Both the position numbers and the translations under genes were made by a program. Shown here one piece after another: positions 43,283-52,892 of a stretch of DNA of 64,000 nt. The notes beneath the pieces were generated by a model. It saw only the letters and a list, made by a program, of their open reading frames with translations, did no database searches and was not told where the DNA came from. How positions within the stretch are numbered: position 1 is the stretch's first letter; each line of letters starts with the position of its first letter. The stretch is taken from NCBI GenBank assembly GCA_030427805.1, contig JAUICP010000001.1:682001-746000 (forward strand), in the 5' to 3' direction. Source of the stretch: Bdellovibrionia bacterium (GTDB lineage: Bacteria; Bdellovibrionota; Bdellovibrionia; Bdellovibrionales; JAGQZY01).

Positions 43283-43867
43283 ATGAGCCATTTAGCACTC
43301 AACCTGGCGTTGGTTGCGGCCTTAATTTGGTTTACGACGGTTTGTAGAGCAGATTTAGGGCATCGAATATCAATCTTTCAGGTCAAAAAATCGATACCTC
43401 TAGCGGATGAAGCTCCTGTATACCGAGATTTCTATATCAATAGCGGAAGCGAATCCGAAATAAAAGTTGGAATGATCATCCCAGTGAAACGAAGAGTTCC
43501 AGTACACGACCCGGTACATAACAAGTTAGCCGGAGATCTCTACATTAAAGTTGGAGAACTCAAGGTGATTCACGTCGGAAACGGTCTTTCGGTGGGACGT
43601 TTGGTAAACACTCTCAATGAATCGAATCGTCCGATTTTAGAATTTGAGGGAGTTATGGTCGGAGACCGATTGGATGTTCATCGCGCTCGTTTCGAGGACG
43701 ATGAGCTTGAGACGGAGACGCCCATGATGCTTCCAAGGGCCGAGGTTCAACCCGAGCCGCAAAAGCCAGAAGTCCCTAAGGATCCACAGATTGAAATGTC
43801 TTCAGAAATGCCACCTAAAGAACTCCCAAAACGTAAGGCTCAGGCACCGGGACCTTTACTTTTATAG
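43283..43867 (+). CDS. Exported hypothetical protein with beta domain and Pro-rich tail
   Basis: 194 residues; signal peptide MSHLALNLALVAALIWFTTVCRA. The centre (~45-135) is beta-rich with VGMIIPVKRRVPVHD, LYIKVGELKVIHVGNGLSVGRL and VMVGDRLDV, a pattern seen in FlgT C-terminal-like or SH3-like domains. The last 50 residues are Pro/Glu/Lys-rich. It lies 40 bases before prmA. Identity is not established. Confidence 0.6.
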   Translation: MSHLALNLALVAALIWFTTVCRADLGHRISIFQVKKSIPLADEAPVYRDFYINSGSESEIKVGMIIPVKRRVPVHDPVHNKLAGDLYIKVGELKVIHVGNGLSVGRLVNTLNESNRPILEFEGVMVGDRLDVHRARFEDDELETETPMMLPRAEVQPEPQKPEVPKDPQIEMSSEMPPKELPKRKAQAPGPLLL

Positions 43868-43907
43868 ACTTTCCTTTTAGGTTCAGGTCTCAAGTCAAAG
43901 GGAGCTT

Positions 43908-44798
43908 ATGAAAGAGACCTACTGCCAAGTGGAAGTGAATAATTTGCTAAGTGAAGATGAAGATCGCCTGACTTCATTTGCCTTTGAATGGGGAGCATCA
44001 GGGCTCGCAGAAAACCTTGCCTATACCCAGAAGAATGTCGCCTACGACCCTAAGTTAATCGATCAAGAACGAATTTCTCTTTTTATATTTTTCGCAGACA
44101 AGCCTGCAGAAGACTTCTTCTTACAATTACAGAATCAGTTTAAGGGCAGCCAAGTTCGTTTTAAAGTTGAAGACCACAAGGATTGGCTCGAAGAGTGGAA
44201 AAAGGGTTTCGAGCCTTTCCAGTTCGCCGGCCCTTTTTGGATTGTACCGAGTTGGCGTCCGGTGCCGGCAGGTGTGAGCCAGCCTGTTTTTATTGATCCC
44301 GGTATGGCCTTCGGAACAGGAACTCACGAGACGACTCAGCTGGCCGCTGGTTTAATGCTCGATCATATGGGAAGCCCAGCGCCCGAAACATTGCTCGATG
44401 TGGGTACTGGTACGGGCCTATTAGCTATTCTCGCATCGAGGCTCGCCGTAAAAACCATACACGTTAATGATATCGATCCTGAATGCTTGAGAGTAGCGGG
44501 TGAAAACTTTGCCAAGAACCAAGTTGAAAACGTCAACATCCTTAAGAAGCCAGTTTCTGAAATCAAAAAACCTTACGACTGGGTCGTGGCGAACATTATT
44601 GATGGAGTTTTGATTCAGTTGAGTAAAGACCTGAGGCGTTTAATGAAGCCTAAAGGACGAATGCTCGTCTCGGGAATTCTCAGTGAAAATGAGGATTCAT
44701 TTAAAAAACAATTTGTCGAAGCTAATGAACTACAAATTATCGAACGCAGACAACAAGGTGAGTGGATTGGCCTCATTCTTAAGGACATACTTGCATGA
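43908..44798 (+). CDS. prmA: Ribosomal protein L11 methyltransferase
   Basis: SAM-dependent methylation of ribosomal protein L11. 296 residues: N-terminal substrate-recognition domain and a Rossmann methyltransferase with IDPGMAFGTGTHETTQL, LLDVGTGTGLLAILA near residue 164, VNDIDPECLRVAGEN and the catalytic-loop VVANIIDGVL. Its stop overlaps rsmE by four bases. Confidence 0.96.
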   Translation: MKETYCQVEVNNLLSEDEDRLTSFAFEWGASGLAENLAYTQKNVAYDPKLIDQERISLFIFFADKPAEDFFLQLQNQFKGSQVRFKVEDHKDWLEEWKKGFEPFQFAGPFWIVPSWRPVPAGVSQPVFIDPGMAFGTGTHETTQLAAGLMLDHMGSPAPETLLDVGTGTGLLAILASRLAVKTIHVNDIDPECLRVAGENFAKNQVENVNILKKPVSEIKKPYDWVVANIIDGVLIQLSKDLRRLMKPKGRMLVSGILSENEDSFKKQFVEANELQIIERRQQGEWIGLILKDILA

Positions 44799-45556
44799 GA
44801 CGTTACTGGCTAGAGCAAGAGTCTTTTTCGGAGCTGGATCAATCAAATGAAATTTTGATTTCAGGTGACTCCTTTAAACATATTGTCGGTGTTTGTCGGA
44901 TGACTGAGGGAGCTCGCTTTGAAGTTTTGGGTTTAGGTGAAAGAGCTTTGCTCGTTGAATTAGTCGATGTAGCGAAAAAGCAGGCACGCGCTCGTCGTAT
45001 CGAAGAGCGCGAGATTCCGCCTTTAAAAAAACCCTATGTCAATTTGGTGAGCAGCCTTCCTAAGTTTGACGTTTTAGAAAACACACTTGAAAAATCAGTT
45101 GAACTTGGGGTTAAGGAGTTTTTCGTAGTCGATAGCGACTACTCTTTTGTTAAATCAAAGAACCGAGATCTCGATAAGAAGATTTCGCGTTGGCAAAAAA
45201 TAATAAAGTCGGCGACCCAGCAAAGTGGTCGAAGTCATTTAATGCCACTCCATACTGGCTTAGACTTAAAAGCCTTCGTTGAAGAAAAAACGAAACTCAA
45301 TAACACTCTTCATATTTTTGCTTACGAAGGGGATTCCTCTTCGAGTTTAAAAGAGGGGTTGGCCGCTGAAAATCAATCCATCGATGAGGTCTTTATTTAC
45401 GTGGGTCCCGAAGGCGGATTCTCTAAAAACGAGGTCGAGTTTTTTGCGCAAAAAGGGATCCAGACTCTGACCCTGGGGGACCAGGTTTTACGGGTGGAAA
45501 CGGCTGCGATCAGCTTGATTGCCGCAGTAAAATTTCATTTTGGGCTTTTTTCATAA
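44795..45556 (+). CDS. rsmE: 16S rRNA m3U1498 methyltransferase
   Basis: SPOUT-fold methyltransferase that modifies U1498 of 16S rRNA. 253 residues with the trefoil-knot motifs YVGPEGGFSKNEVEFF and LTLGDQVLRVETAAISLIAAVKF at the C-terminus. Translationally coupled to prmA through an ATGA overlap, a common pair. Confidence 0.96.
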   Translation: MRRYWLEQESFSELDQSNEILISGDSFKHIVGVCRMTEGARFEVLGLGERALLVELVDVAKKQARARRIEEREIPPLKKPYVNLVSSLPKFDVLENTLEKSVELGVKEFFVVDSDYSFVKSKNRDLDKKISRWQKIIKSATQQSGRSHLMPLHTGLDLKAFVEEKTKLNNTLHIFAYEGDSSSSLKEGLAAENQSIDEVFIYVGPEGGFSKNEVEFFAQKGIQTLTLGDQVLRVETAAISLIAAVKFHFGLFS

Positions 45557-45715
45557 AAATTAACCTATTCCCTGATTTTCTGGGTCAAACACTTGGAGTT
45601 GCGCCGCATTACTTCTCGGCAATTGCCTTCAGATCCAGGCTAGACTTGCAAGCTGCCAGACTGCATTCTATAAAAGATATGAAGTGTATGATGCGTTCAA
45701 TCATGGAAGGGAATC

Positions 45716-46741
45716 ATGGGGACTGATCAATTTGACGACTTTGAATTTAGACCGCTGACCGAAGGCCTCGGTTTTAATAAAAAAGTTGAGTCCAATCGCG
45801 CTGAAGAAAAACGACGTCATCTCATCGATGAGCAAATCGATCGAGAACTGCCGACTCGTCCAGCAGACCCACTTCTTTCCCTTTCTCTTGAAACCAATCG
45901 GCCTGGAGCTCAATCTCTCGATGAAATGATGAGTGCTCTACCACCATCAATTGATTTTCTAGAAGATGATCAAATCGAAGAAAAATCTAAAGTTCACGAG
46001 CCCATGGCGCCTACTGCAGTCAGAGAAATGAGTATGAGTCAGAGTGCTGTTGAAGCACCTACTCCTCAAAGACAACTTAACGAAAATGTACGCCCGATGG
46101 CTGCTCAATCGGTTCCCACGGCTGACACCCGCACGAGTTTTGAATCTCCAGTTGAGTACGAAGAGAAGACTCGACCCATTCAGCCTGTGCAAAACCCTTC
46201 TTCTTATAAAAGAACTATCGATGAGAGCTTTGAGCGGGCTTTTCCTAAAGCGCCGGCACGTAGACATCATGCCGCGACTGAGGCTATTCCTCAGTATGAA
46301 GCTCCTGAACTCAATAAACTTAAGGAAATTCCATGGAGTTTTGTTTCTGGGATGTTAGACACTATGGTTGTAGCTGGCCTCAGTTTACTATTTCTTGTTA
46401 GTTTATTGGCGATCACCAATGTCGATCTTATCGCCTTACTTTTTAATGCTTCCACAGCCGTTTCAGCTTTTGTTCAATTGAGTTTGTTGTTTTGTTTTGT
46501 GACGACTCTTTATTACCTTACGGCCCGAGGAATTTTTGGAGCTACTCTTGGTGATTGGGCTTTTGATCAGCAATTGGGAACCGATGATGATCGGGCCTTT
46601 ATAGCTTACCCAATTCTTGTCCTTTGGCGGTCTGTTCTTAACACCATTACTGGCTTTATCTTCTTTCCCGTTTTGTCGAAAATCTGGGGTAAGGATATTC
46701 TCGGTGTTCTTTCAGGGTTGAAGCTGCAGCAGAGATACTAA
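45716..46741 (+). CDS. RDD-like membrane protein with long disordered N-terminus
   Basis: 341 residues. The first ~200 are acidic, Pro/Glu-rich and probably disordered. Residues ~207-341 have three or four membrane helices with LDTMVVAGLSLLFLVSLLAI, TLYYLTARGIFGATLGDWAFD and a Trp-Arg pair, in the order of RDD-family proteins, although the first conserved Arg is not obvious. Followed 4 bases later by the heptose adenylyltransferase gene. Confidence 0.65.
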   Translation: MGTDQFDDFEFRPLTEGLGFNKKVESNRAEEKRRHLIDEQIDRELPTRPADPLLSLSLETNRPGAQSLDEMMSALPPSIDFLEDDQIEEKSKVHEPMAPTAVREMSMSQSAVEAPTPQRQLNENVRPMAAQSVPTADTRTSFESPVEYEEKTRPIQPVQNPSSYKRTIDESFERAFPKAPARRHHAATEAIPQYEAPELNKLKEIPWSFVSGMLDTMVVAGLSLLFLVSLLAITNVDLIALLFNASTAVSAFVQLSLLFCFVTTLYYLTARGIFGATLGDWAFDQQLGTDDDRAFIAYPILVLWRSVLNTITGFIFFPVLSKIWGKDILGVLSGLKLQQRY

Positions 46742-46745
46742 TTCA

Positions 46746-47216
46746 ATGATATTTACCACAGCTGAAGAGTGTTCCGAGTACATTGCAAAAAATTTCCCCA
46801 ATAAAAAGTTAGTTTTTACTAACGGCTGTTTTGATCTTATTCATACTGGTCACCTTCGATATCTTAATGATGCCAAGGAATTAGGTGATTTATTGGTCAT
46901 AGGACTTAATAGTGATTCGAGCGTGCGAACTCTCAAGGGGAGTAAGCGCCCCATTATTCCCGAAATGGACCGGGCTGAATTACTCGATAACCTTAAATCG
47001 GTAGATATGGTCGTTCTTTTTTCTGAGGAAACCCCCAAAAATCTCATAGAAACAATTAGTCCCCAAGTATTAGTTAAAGGGGGAGACTACGATTTGAAAT
47101 CGATCGTGGGTGCTGAGCATGTTTTGGCTCGCGGTGGGGAAGTAAAAGCTCTGCAGTTTGTTGAAGGGTTATCTACCAGTCAAATCATAGATAAAATCAG
47201 TCAACTTTACTCTTAA
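46746..47216 (+). CDS. rfaE2: D-glycero-beta-D-manno-heptose 1-phosphate adenylyltransferase
   Basis: Makes ADP-heptose for lipopolysaccharide core and possibly protein glycosylation. 156 residues matching the stand-alone C-terminal half of HldE: FTNGCFDLIHTGHLRYL near residue 25, GLNSDSSVRTLKGSKRPI, and VKGGDYDLKSIVGAEHVL. The kinase half is not encoded next to it. Confidence 0.93.
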   Translation: MIFTTAEECSEYIAKNFPNKKLVFTNGCFDLIHTGHLRYLNDAKELGDLLVIGLNSDSSVRTLKGSKRPIIPEMDRAELLDNLKSVDMVVLFSEETPKNLIETISPQVLVKGGDYDLKSIVGAEHVLARGGEVKALQFVEGLSTSQIIDKISQLYS

Positions 47217-47269
47217 TTCTTCTAATAGAATGACGTGCCTAACCTTCAATGAGCTCTAATTATTCAACC

Positions 47270-47989
47270 TTAAAAATTGTATCCAAGTCGACCTGAGAAG
47301 TAGGTCGATGACATTCGATCAACTGAAATTCCGACAAAAAATGAATCTATGTCGAGACTAAGGCTAATGCTTGTTCTTGGGCCTGAAACACTCATGGTGT
47401 CTTCTATGAGCGAATCTGTAATGGCGCTAGAGAATTTACCAAAGGATTTAATGTAACCGGCGCCAAAGAGGATCGAGAAAACACTCATTTTAAATCCCAA
47501 ATAAAGTGTCGACGAAAAATTCTGTAAACTGATTTGATTAATTACATTTGTGCTATCGACACTCATAACTAGGTTGAGGCTCGCCGGCATGAAGCTCGCT
47601 TGTAGAAATCCCCATCGCACTAAAGCTCCGTGGGAACTGACCTGACTGGCTTGGGAAAGAGGTGAGAAGTGTCCATAGATATCGAGGTTTTCAAAAAGTC
47701 CCTTTCCCACCATAAGGCGAGGAAAGTTGAGGTCCTCTTGAATGTTTGACGTGCTCCCAAGGACTCCTAGGTCAGCAGTATCGATGGTCTCAATACTCAA
47801 GCCCACTTCGAGACCATCGTATCCACCCAACGGGAAGGGGTTAGAAATAAACTTGGTGGACGTACCATAGCCAAGTGTTTCTAAAACCTGTTGCCGGTCA
47901 CTTTGGGTCAGTTGAGTTGGGAGTCTCAGTCCAGCCATGGACTCGATTGAGATAAGCACGGCTAGAGATAGGAATAAGAAAAATCTCAT
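47270..47989 (-). CDS. Putative outer-membrane beta-barrel protein
   Basis: 239 residues with signal peptide (MRFFLFLSLAVLISIESMAG). The body has alternating hydrophobic strands and ends in a strand with terminal Phe (SGRLGYNF), the usual signal for barrel insertion. Family not recognised. It lies 42 bases after the 48032 gene on the same strand. Confidence 0.6.
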   Translation of the reverse strand: MRFFLFLSLAVLISIESMAGLRLPTQLTQSDRQQVLETLGYGTSTKFISNPFPLGGYDGLEVGLSIETIDTADLGVLGSTSNIQEDLNFPRLMVGKGLFENLDIYGHFSPLSQASQVSSHGALVRWGFLQASFMPASLNLVMSVDSTNVINQISLQNFSSTLYLGFKMSVFSILFGAGYIKSFGKFSSAITDSLIEDTMSVSGPRTSISLSLDIDSFFVGISVDRMSSTYFSGRLGYNF

Positions 47990-48031
47990 ACCACTAATAT
48001 AGTGCCTGGACGGGTAAGGGTCATTTGAAAT

Positions 48032-49186
48032 TTAGTTTGCGGCGACGGACAGGTTTTCAATTCGACTTAGAGCCTGATTGGCACCTTGTTGAATATTGGT
48101 GTTCTGGGCGTTTATGGAGAGATTCTCTAAGAGAATTGAAAGCGGCTCAAAGAATTCGGCCTGGACCTGTGCTCGATTGTCCTGTTGGTCGACGCCTCCA
48201 GCAGAGGGCTGCGAAAGATGAATGAGGGCAGCCTCTTCGATCAGACTCATGGCGAGCAAAGCACTTTCGATTTGCTCTTCAGATTGCAGCACTTGACCTA
48301 GTATTTGTAGATATTGAAGGTTTGTATAAACCGCAAACTTTCTGTCAGTTAATTCAATTAAAGGAGACTCCTCCGGGAGGCTCAATTGAAAGCTAACTAA
48401 CTCAACAAAACTATTTAAACTCGGTGTCGCGCCAAGAGCATAAACTCCGAATTCTTTCAGTTGTTGGTTCTGATCTTCAAGCATGAGGCGAATAATTGGA
48501 TAGAAGACCTCGGGGCCGACAATGTTCACCTGGTAGTATTGAATAAATTGAAGCACAACTTTGAAGTCAGGCTCTCCGATAAATATAAGGTCGGTCCACT
48601 CTTGAATGGTCTTAGGAACATCAGGATTTTCTTCTTCAGCTCTGAAGGGGTCTTCGATGCTTTCTGGGGGAAGGGCGCCGTTAACTGCAGTGTCTTGAGG
48701 GTCGGTTTGCTCATCGTCTTTGGCTATTTTGGGAGCCTCGATTTCTTCGACGGGCTCATCTGCAACTTCTTCTTCAGGTTTTTTCTTTTTCTTTTTTTTC
48801 TTTTTCTTCTTCTTTTTAGTTTTTTTAGATTTGTCCTTGGACTCGACACCCTCGAGACCAGCTTCGTTTTTGGCTACGACATCTCCATCGTCATCACCCG
48901 CTCCGGGCTCGTAGGGCTCGTAACTTTCATCTTCATAATCGCCATTGTCAGCGACCTGAGTTTGGTCAGAAGTTCGATTGAAAGGAAAATTCTTGGGTCG
49001 AATTCTCTCTTTTTCGGATCTTGTAAGAAGAGCTCTTCTGGGGTCAAAACTAAAGGAGAGATCATCTTCAAGAATCTTGAAAATATCATTCTTTGAAGGG
49101 GCCCAGTCGAATCCCTTCATGGCCTCAAAGCTCAGGCCGAGAGTTAAAATGATAGCAATTAAGCTCCAGTATGTTCTCGCTTGCAC
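48032..49186 (-). CDS. Membrane-anchored protein with Lys-rich linker and helical repeats
   Basis: 384 residues; GTG start with GGAG upstream. One N-terminal hydrophobic segment, then an acidic stretch (~70-105), a run of about 16 Lys residues broken by one Thr (~120-138), an acidic Pro-rich stretch, and a C-terminal helical domain (~190-384) resembling HEAT repeats (LMLEDQNQQLKEFGVYALGA). No known family. The domain plan resembles the protein at 127-954 (anchor, acidic linker, helices), without proof of homology. Confidence 0.6.
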   Translation of the reverse strand: MQARTYWSLIAIILTLGLSFEAMKGFDWAPSKNDIFKILEDDLSFSFDPRRALLTRSEKERIRPKNFPFNRTSDQTQVADNGDYEDESYEPYEPGAGDDDGDVVAKNEAGLEGVESKDKSKKTKKKKKKKKKKKKKPEEEVADEPVEEIEAPKIAKDDEQTDPQDTAVNGALPPESIEDPFRAEEENPDVPKTIQEWTDLIFIGEPDFKVVLQFIQYYQVNIVGPEVFYPIIRLMLEDQNQQLKEFGVYALGATPSLNSFVELVSFQLSLPEESPLIELTDRKFAVYTNLQYLQILGQVLQSEEQIESALLAMSLIEEAALIHLSQPSAGGVDQQDNRAQVQAEFFEPLSILLENLSINAQNTNIQQGANQALSRIENLSVAAN

Positions 49187-49498
49187 TATATCTCCTGCTT
49201 CTTTAATTGGCAGGAACTGTGCCGAGAGCCCTTTTATAAACTATTGATTATATTAGGTTTTTATCAGTAATATTTTACACCGTCTCATTATGAGTGCCTA
49301 AATATCATACAGGTTAAGGGGTGAAACTATTTTTCTCTTTAATATCAATAACTTAGATCCTAGAAATGAATTTCGCCTAAAAAGCCCTAATCGCCCTAAT
49401 TTGTCTTTTTTTAATTGGAATTTCAGAGATTGAAGCCCCTCAACGAAGGTCTAGACCAAATGAATGCAACGCGTTAAAATGGCGTAACGAGGTGCTTT
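49187..49498 (+). other. Intergenic region before the PilZ pair
   Basis: About 310 bases, A/T-rich, between divergent genes. No convincing sigma-54 or sigma-28 promoter, terminator or small gene was found. Confidence 0.4.
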
Positions 49499-49828
49499 TT
49501 GAAAATTTCAAGTCTTGGGCCGTTTAGTGCCGGCGAAGTCTACACAGAGGGACAGGAGCTAGCAAAAGCGCGCAAAGAAATTCAAAAGAAACTAACCGGT
49601 GAAGTAAAGGCTTCACAGGCTTCTGCTGATTCAAAACAAGAGTTTGATCGGAAAGTGCATCCCATTGATCTTGATGAAGCAAGAAAGCGTCGCCAAAAGC
49701 AGAAGCGCAAGTTTGCAAAGGGAAGAGTAAAAGCAAAGAAGTTAAACGGCTTGAAGGCCTATCACAAAACTCTTTGTTTCGAACAAGATCGAAGACAGAT
49801 CGGTAGTGTCGTTGACCGTCGCATTTAA
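49499..49828 (+). CDS. Small basic hypothetical protein in the PilZ operon
   Basis: 109 residues with TTG start, preceded by GAGGTG at seven bases. The N-terminus (KISSLGPFSAGEVY) is followed by a helical charged region and a very basic segment (RKRRQKQKRKFAKGRVKAKK). It lies 31 bases before the PilZ gene. No known domain; possibly a flagellar or nucleic-acid-binding accessory (inference). Confidence 0.55.
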   Translation: MKISSLGPFSAGEVYTEGQELAKARKEIQKKLTGEVKASQASADSKQEFDRKVHPIDLDEARKRRQKQKRKFAKGRVKAKKLNGLKAYHKTLCFEQDRRQIGSVVDRRI

Positions 49829-49859
49829 TATGGGCTAGAACATTATCAAGAGGGGAACT

Positions 49860-50555
49860 ATGGCTTCTGAGAATTCACCACCGGGCTACGAAGTTGTCGA
49901 TTCTGATAAAGAGTTAAATCATATCTTTGAAGTCTTTAAAGATAAGAAGCTCATCATCCATTGTTCTACTAAAACCAGTGGCCGTCATGTTTTTGAATCC
50001 CTCGCCTTTCAAACTCCATTTTTAGTTGTTAGACCGATCGATAATAGAATTCTACGCTTTGAAAATAGAGAAAAGGTAGTCGTCAATTTTGGTATTGATC
50101 AGGGTCTTTACTTTTTGCAAACGGACCTCAAGCTTCAAGGCAAGAACGAATACGCCATTAATTTTGATCAAAAAATTTATAAGATTCAAAGAAGAGATAA
50201 CTTTCGATTAACTCTTCCCGAGGATTATTCCGTTGAAGTCGAATTTGAAAAGAGTTTTATTCCCGGTTCGAATCGTTTTAAATTATCGAATTTAAGTCAG
50301 GGAGGGATGGGCGTTTCCATTCCTCAGTCAAAATCAATGTCTGTCGAGAGAGGTCGTCGCGTCGATGCCACTCTTTACCTTCCAGACCGCGATGCCTTTG
50401 CAATCCACGCCGTTATTAGACATTACCGAGATGAAGCGGAGTTTGTTCAAGTGGGATTTGAATTTGAGGCCTTGGCCCCAGAGCTAGAACAGTTGCTCGG
50501 TAACATAATGATGGATCTCTATCGCCTCATGTTTTCTCGCTACCGCGATGCTTGA
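49860..50555 (+). CDS. PilZ-domain c-di-GMP-binding protein, YcgR-like
   Basis: 231 residues: an N-terminal YcgR-like beta domain (~1-105) and a C-terminal PilZ domain with the c-di-GMP motif RRDNFR near residue 118 and LSQGGMGVS near 150. Proteins of this plan act as flagellar brakes or output modulators. Its place directly before the flagellin genes supports that. Confidence 0.85.
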   Translation: MASENSPPGYEVVDSDKELNHIFEVFKDKKLIIHCSTKTSGRHVFESLAFQTPFLVVRPIDNRILRFENREKVVVNFGIDQGLYFLQTDLKLQGKNEYAINFDQKIYKIQRRDNFRLTLPEDYSVEVEFEKSFIPGSNRFKLSNLSQGGMGVSIPQSKSMSVERGRRVDATLYLPDRDAFAIHAVIRHYRDEAEFVQVGFEFEALAPELEQLLGNIMMDLYRLMFSRYRDA

Positions 50556-50674
50556 ATGAGAATCCTCTGTTGAGACGAGCTCGGAGATTGTTCTCACGGC
50601 GCGACTCTGGATCGAAGCCCATCCGGTAAAATATCAAAATTACTTCACAATTTAAGAGACGCAGGACTAAAGTC

Positions 50675-50701
50675 TAAAGTTATAACGCGGCGCACCGATA
50701 C
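50675..50701 (+). promoter_or_regulatory. Sigma-28 (FliA)-type promoter of flagellin gene 1
   Basis: TAAA (50675-50678), a 15-base spacer, then ACCGATAC (50694-50701), against consensus TAAA-N15-GCCGATAA. The gene start is 70 bases downstream. Confidence 0.75.
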
Positions 50702-50770
50702 CTATGGTGACTGTTAAAAGGATCTTTCTGTGGGCGGCACTCCTTTATTGGCTTAACTGGGAGGGCCTAG

Positions 50771-51595
50771 GTGTCTCTACGTATTAATTCAAATGTCGCG
50801 GCCTTGACGGCTGCCAGACAGCTTAATCAAGCACAGCGTAAGGCTGAGAATGCCATGGATTCTCTGGCTACTGGCTCCCGTTTTTCGCGGGCTTCAAACG
50901 ATCCCGCAGGTCTTGCGGTAGCGCAAACTCTCAAAGCACAAATCCAGAGCAATAGGGCGGCTCAAAGAAATACAGATCAGGCGATCTCACTCATTCAAGT
51001 AGCAGAAGGCGGGCTTAACGAACAAAACAATATATTGATAAGAATGCGCGAGTTGGCAGTTCAATCTGCTAGTGACACTCTTTCTGATACGGAAAGAAAC
51101 TTCCTCGACCTTGAGTTTCAAGAACTTCTCGAAGAAATGGATCGAATTGGTAAAACGACCTCATTTGGTAATAAGAAATTACTGGTGGGTTCTGGGGAAT
51201 CTTTCGATTTTCAGGTAGGGGTTAACAAAGGCGATGAAAATGTTGTCAGGTACCAACTCAAATCTGATACGACCTCGGAAGGACTTGGTATTGATTCATT
51301 GGGGATAGCGGATCAGGATGATGCACTTGATTCTCTAGAAGAGTTGGATAGTGCCATTATTAGTACTGTAGAGGCGCGCGCCGATTTCGGGGCCATTCAA
51401 AGTCGTCTCGAATTTGCGCAAACCAATTCTGAGATTCAGGATGAAAACCTTTCGGCGGCTCGATCGCGAATTGAAGATACAGATATTGCACGAGCTACTG
51501 GAGAGTTAGTCCGGTCACAAATAGCGACTCAGGTTGCGACGGCTGTACTCGCTCAAGCCAATCAAACTCCAGAATCGGTGATTCGTTTGATCTAA
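50771..51595 (+). CDS. fliC: Flagellin 1
   Basis: Filament subunit, 274 residues, GTG start after GGGAGGG. Only the conserved D0/D1 parts: N-terminal LRINSNVAALTAARQLNQAQ, SRASNDPAGLAVAQTL and LIQVAEGGLNEQNNIL; C-terminal AARSRIEDTDIARATGELV and QVATAVLAQANQTPESVIRL. No variable D2/D3 insert. It has a sigma-28-type promoter. Confidence 0.97.
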   Translation: MSLRINSNVAALTAARQLNQAQRKAENAMDSLATGSRFSRASNDPAGLAVAQTLKAQIQSNRAAQRNTDQAISLIQVAEGGLNEQNNILIRMRELAVQSASDTLSDTERNFLDLEFQELLEEMDRIGKTTSFGNKKLLVGSGESFDFQVGVNKGDENVVRYQLKSDTTSEGLGIDSLGIADQDDALDSLEELDSAIISTVEARADFGAIQSRLEFAQTNSEIQDENLSAARSRIEDTDIARATGELVRSQIATQVATAVLAQANQTPESVIRLI

Positions 51596-51956
51596 AAATG
51601 AATCATCTGTTCTGTTAAGAAACTCTTTATCTATCAAAAAACTCAAATTTTTTTTGAATTGAGACTTGTGTTATTTCAGGCACAAGACGCGCAGTGTTAT
51701 AAAAAACCTGGACCAAGGTATTAAGTTACCTGGACCAAAGCCGAGACGAAGTCTGAACACGTTGGAAGACTCCTCCCGGAATGGTCCTTTTAACAGTCAT
51801 GGCCTTTCGGATGTGGGGAGATCAGTCAGTCACCTGATTTCCCTTCTTTGCTTCCAACACATTCGAATTTTTTTATTAACTTTTTTACGCGGTGAAAGCT
51901 TGAGGTGCTGGAGCGTAAAAACGGCGGACTTTTCCGTCTAGCTTTGGAGGCAAAAA
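51596..51956 (+). promoter_or_regulatory. Intergenic/leader region of flagellin gene 2
   Basis: Holds two direct copies of ACCTGGACCAA (51706-51716, 51728-51738), a GCCGAGAC with weak -35 (TTAA, 15 bases before) at 51740, and a strong stem GGGGAGATCAG/CTGATTTCCC (about 51815-51843). No gene. Confidence 0.4.
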
Positions 51957-52784
51957 ATGGGCTTAAGAATTAACACGAATGTTGCGTCGATCAACGCGCA
52001 ACGAAGACTCTCTTCTCAGCAAATGCGAGCTGAGAAAGCATTATCACAATTAGCATCGGGTAGTCGTATTACAAAAGCGGCAGACGATGCAGCAGGACTC
52101 GCCATTTCAGAGAACATCCGTGGGCAAACTCGAGGTCTTGCAATGGCTAGACAAAACGCATTTAATGCGATTTCTCTAGTGCAAGTGTCTGAAGGGGGAT
52201 TGAACGAAATTTCTAATATCCTTATTCGACTCAGAGAACTTGGGGTACAAGCGGCCAGTGATAACATATCAGATACCGAGCGCGCGTTCCTCAACACAGA
52301 AGCAACCCAGTTAATTGCAGAATCAGATCGTATTGCCAGAACAACTCGATTTGGTGATCAAATTCTCCTCGATGGTAGTGGAGAGCAATTGGACTTTCAT
52401 GTCGGTCCATTTGCCGGTGATGAAAACGTTATCTCATATAACGTTGATGCCGATGCGACTGCAGAGACTTTGGGGATCGATGATATCGATATCGCCGATA
52501 AAGATGGAGCGAAAGAAACATTGGGTGCGGTCGATGATGCACTCGTGATGCTCGGTGAGCTTCGTGCTGACTTCGGTGCGGTTCAAAGTCGATTGCAAAC
52601 GACCACTGCGAATTTAGATATTCAATATGAAAACTTAAGTGCTGCGAAATCAAGAATTAAGGATGCCGACGTTGCCCTAGCAACTTCAGAGTTGGCCTCT
52701 GCGAATATTCTTCAGCAAGCAGCTGTTTCAGTGTTAGCACAAGCTAATAACTTCCCATCATCTTCTTTGAGACTTCTGGCTTAG
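51957..52784 (+). CDS. fliC: Flagellin 2
   Basis: 275-residue D0/D1-only flagellin with LRINTNVASINAQRRLSSQQ, ITKAADDAAGLAISENIRGQ, QVSEGGLNEISNILIRL, SAAKSRIKDADVALATSEL and terminal SSSLRLLA. Ribosome site TGGAGG. Followed by a terminator-like hairpin (52861-52884). Confidence 0.97.
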   Translation: MGLRINTNVASINAQRRLSSQQMRAEKALSQLASGSRITKAADDAAGLAISENIRGQTRGLAMARQNAFNAISLVQVSEGGLNEISNILIRLRELGVQAASDNISDTERAFLNTEATQLIAESDRIARTTRFGDQILLDGSGEQLDFHVGPFAGDENVISYNVDADATAETLGIDDIDIADKDGAKETLGAVDDALVMLGELRADFGAVQSRLQTTTANLDIQYENLSAAKSRIKDADVALATSELASANILQQAAVSVLAQANNFPSSSLRLLA

Positions 52785-52860
52785 GTCATCAAGAAGGCTT
52801 TGGGGTACTTATACAAAAAAAGATTTGAGTAGTCGCCCACAGAAACTACTCTTAAGCCCG

Positions 52861-52892
52861 CCTTGGGGAATCCGTTCCCCAAGGTATATTTT
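52861..52892 (+). terminator. Terminator after flagellin 2
   Basis: CCTTGGGGAA (52861-52870) pairs perfectly with TTCCCCAAGG (52875-52884) around TCCG, followed by TATATTTT. Confidence 0.8.

Noticed and set aside
48461-49096. 211-codon frame on the + strand opposite the Lys-rich protein
   Set aside because: It is Phe-rich because it is the complement of Lys codons; an antisense shadow.
51706-51738. CRISPR-like repeats (ACCTGGACCAA twice)
   Set aside because: Only two 11-base copies, 11-base spacing and no cas genes.
51721-51747. Sigma-28 promoter for flagellin 2
   Set aside because: GCCGAGAC matches partly, but the -35 is TTAA, not TAAA. Too weak to list as a promoter.
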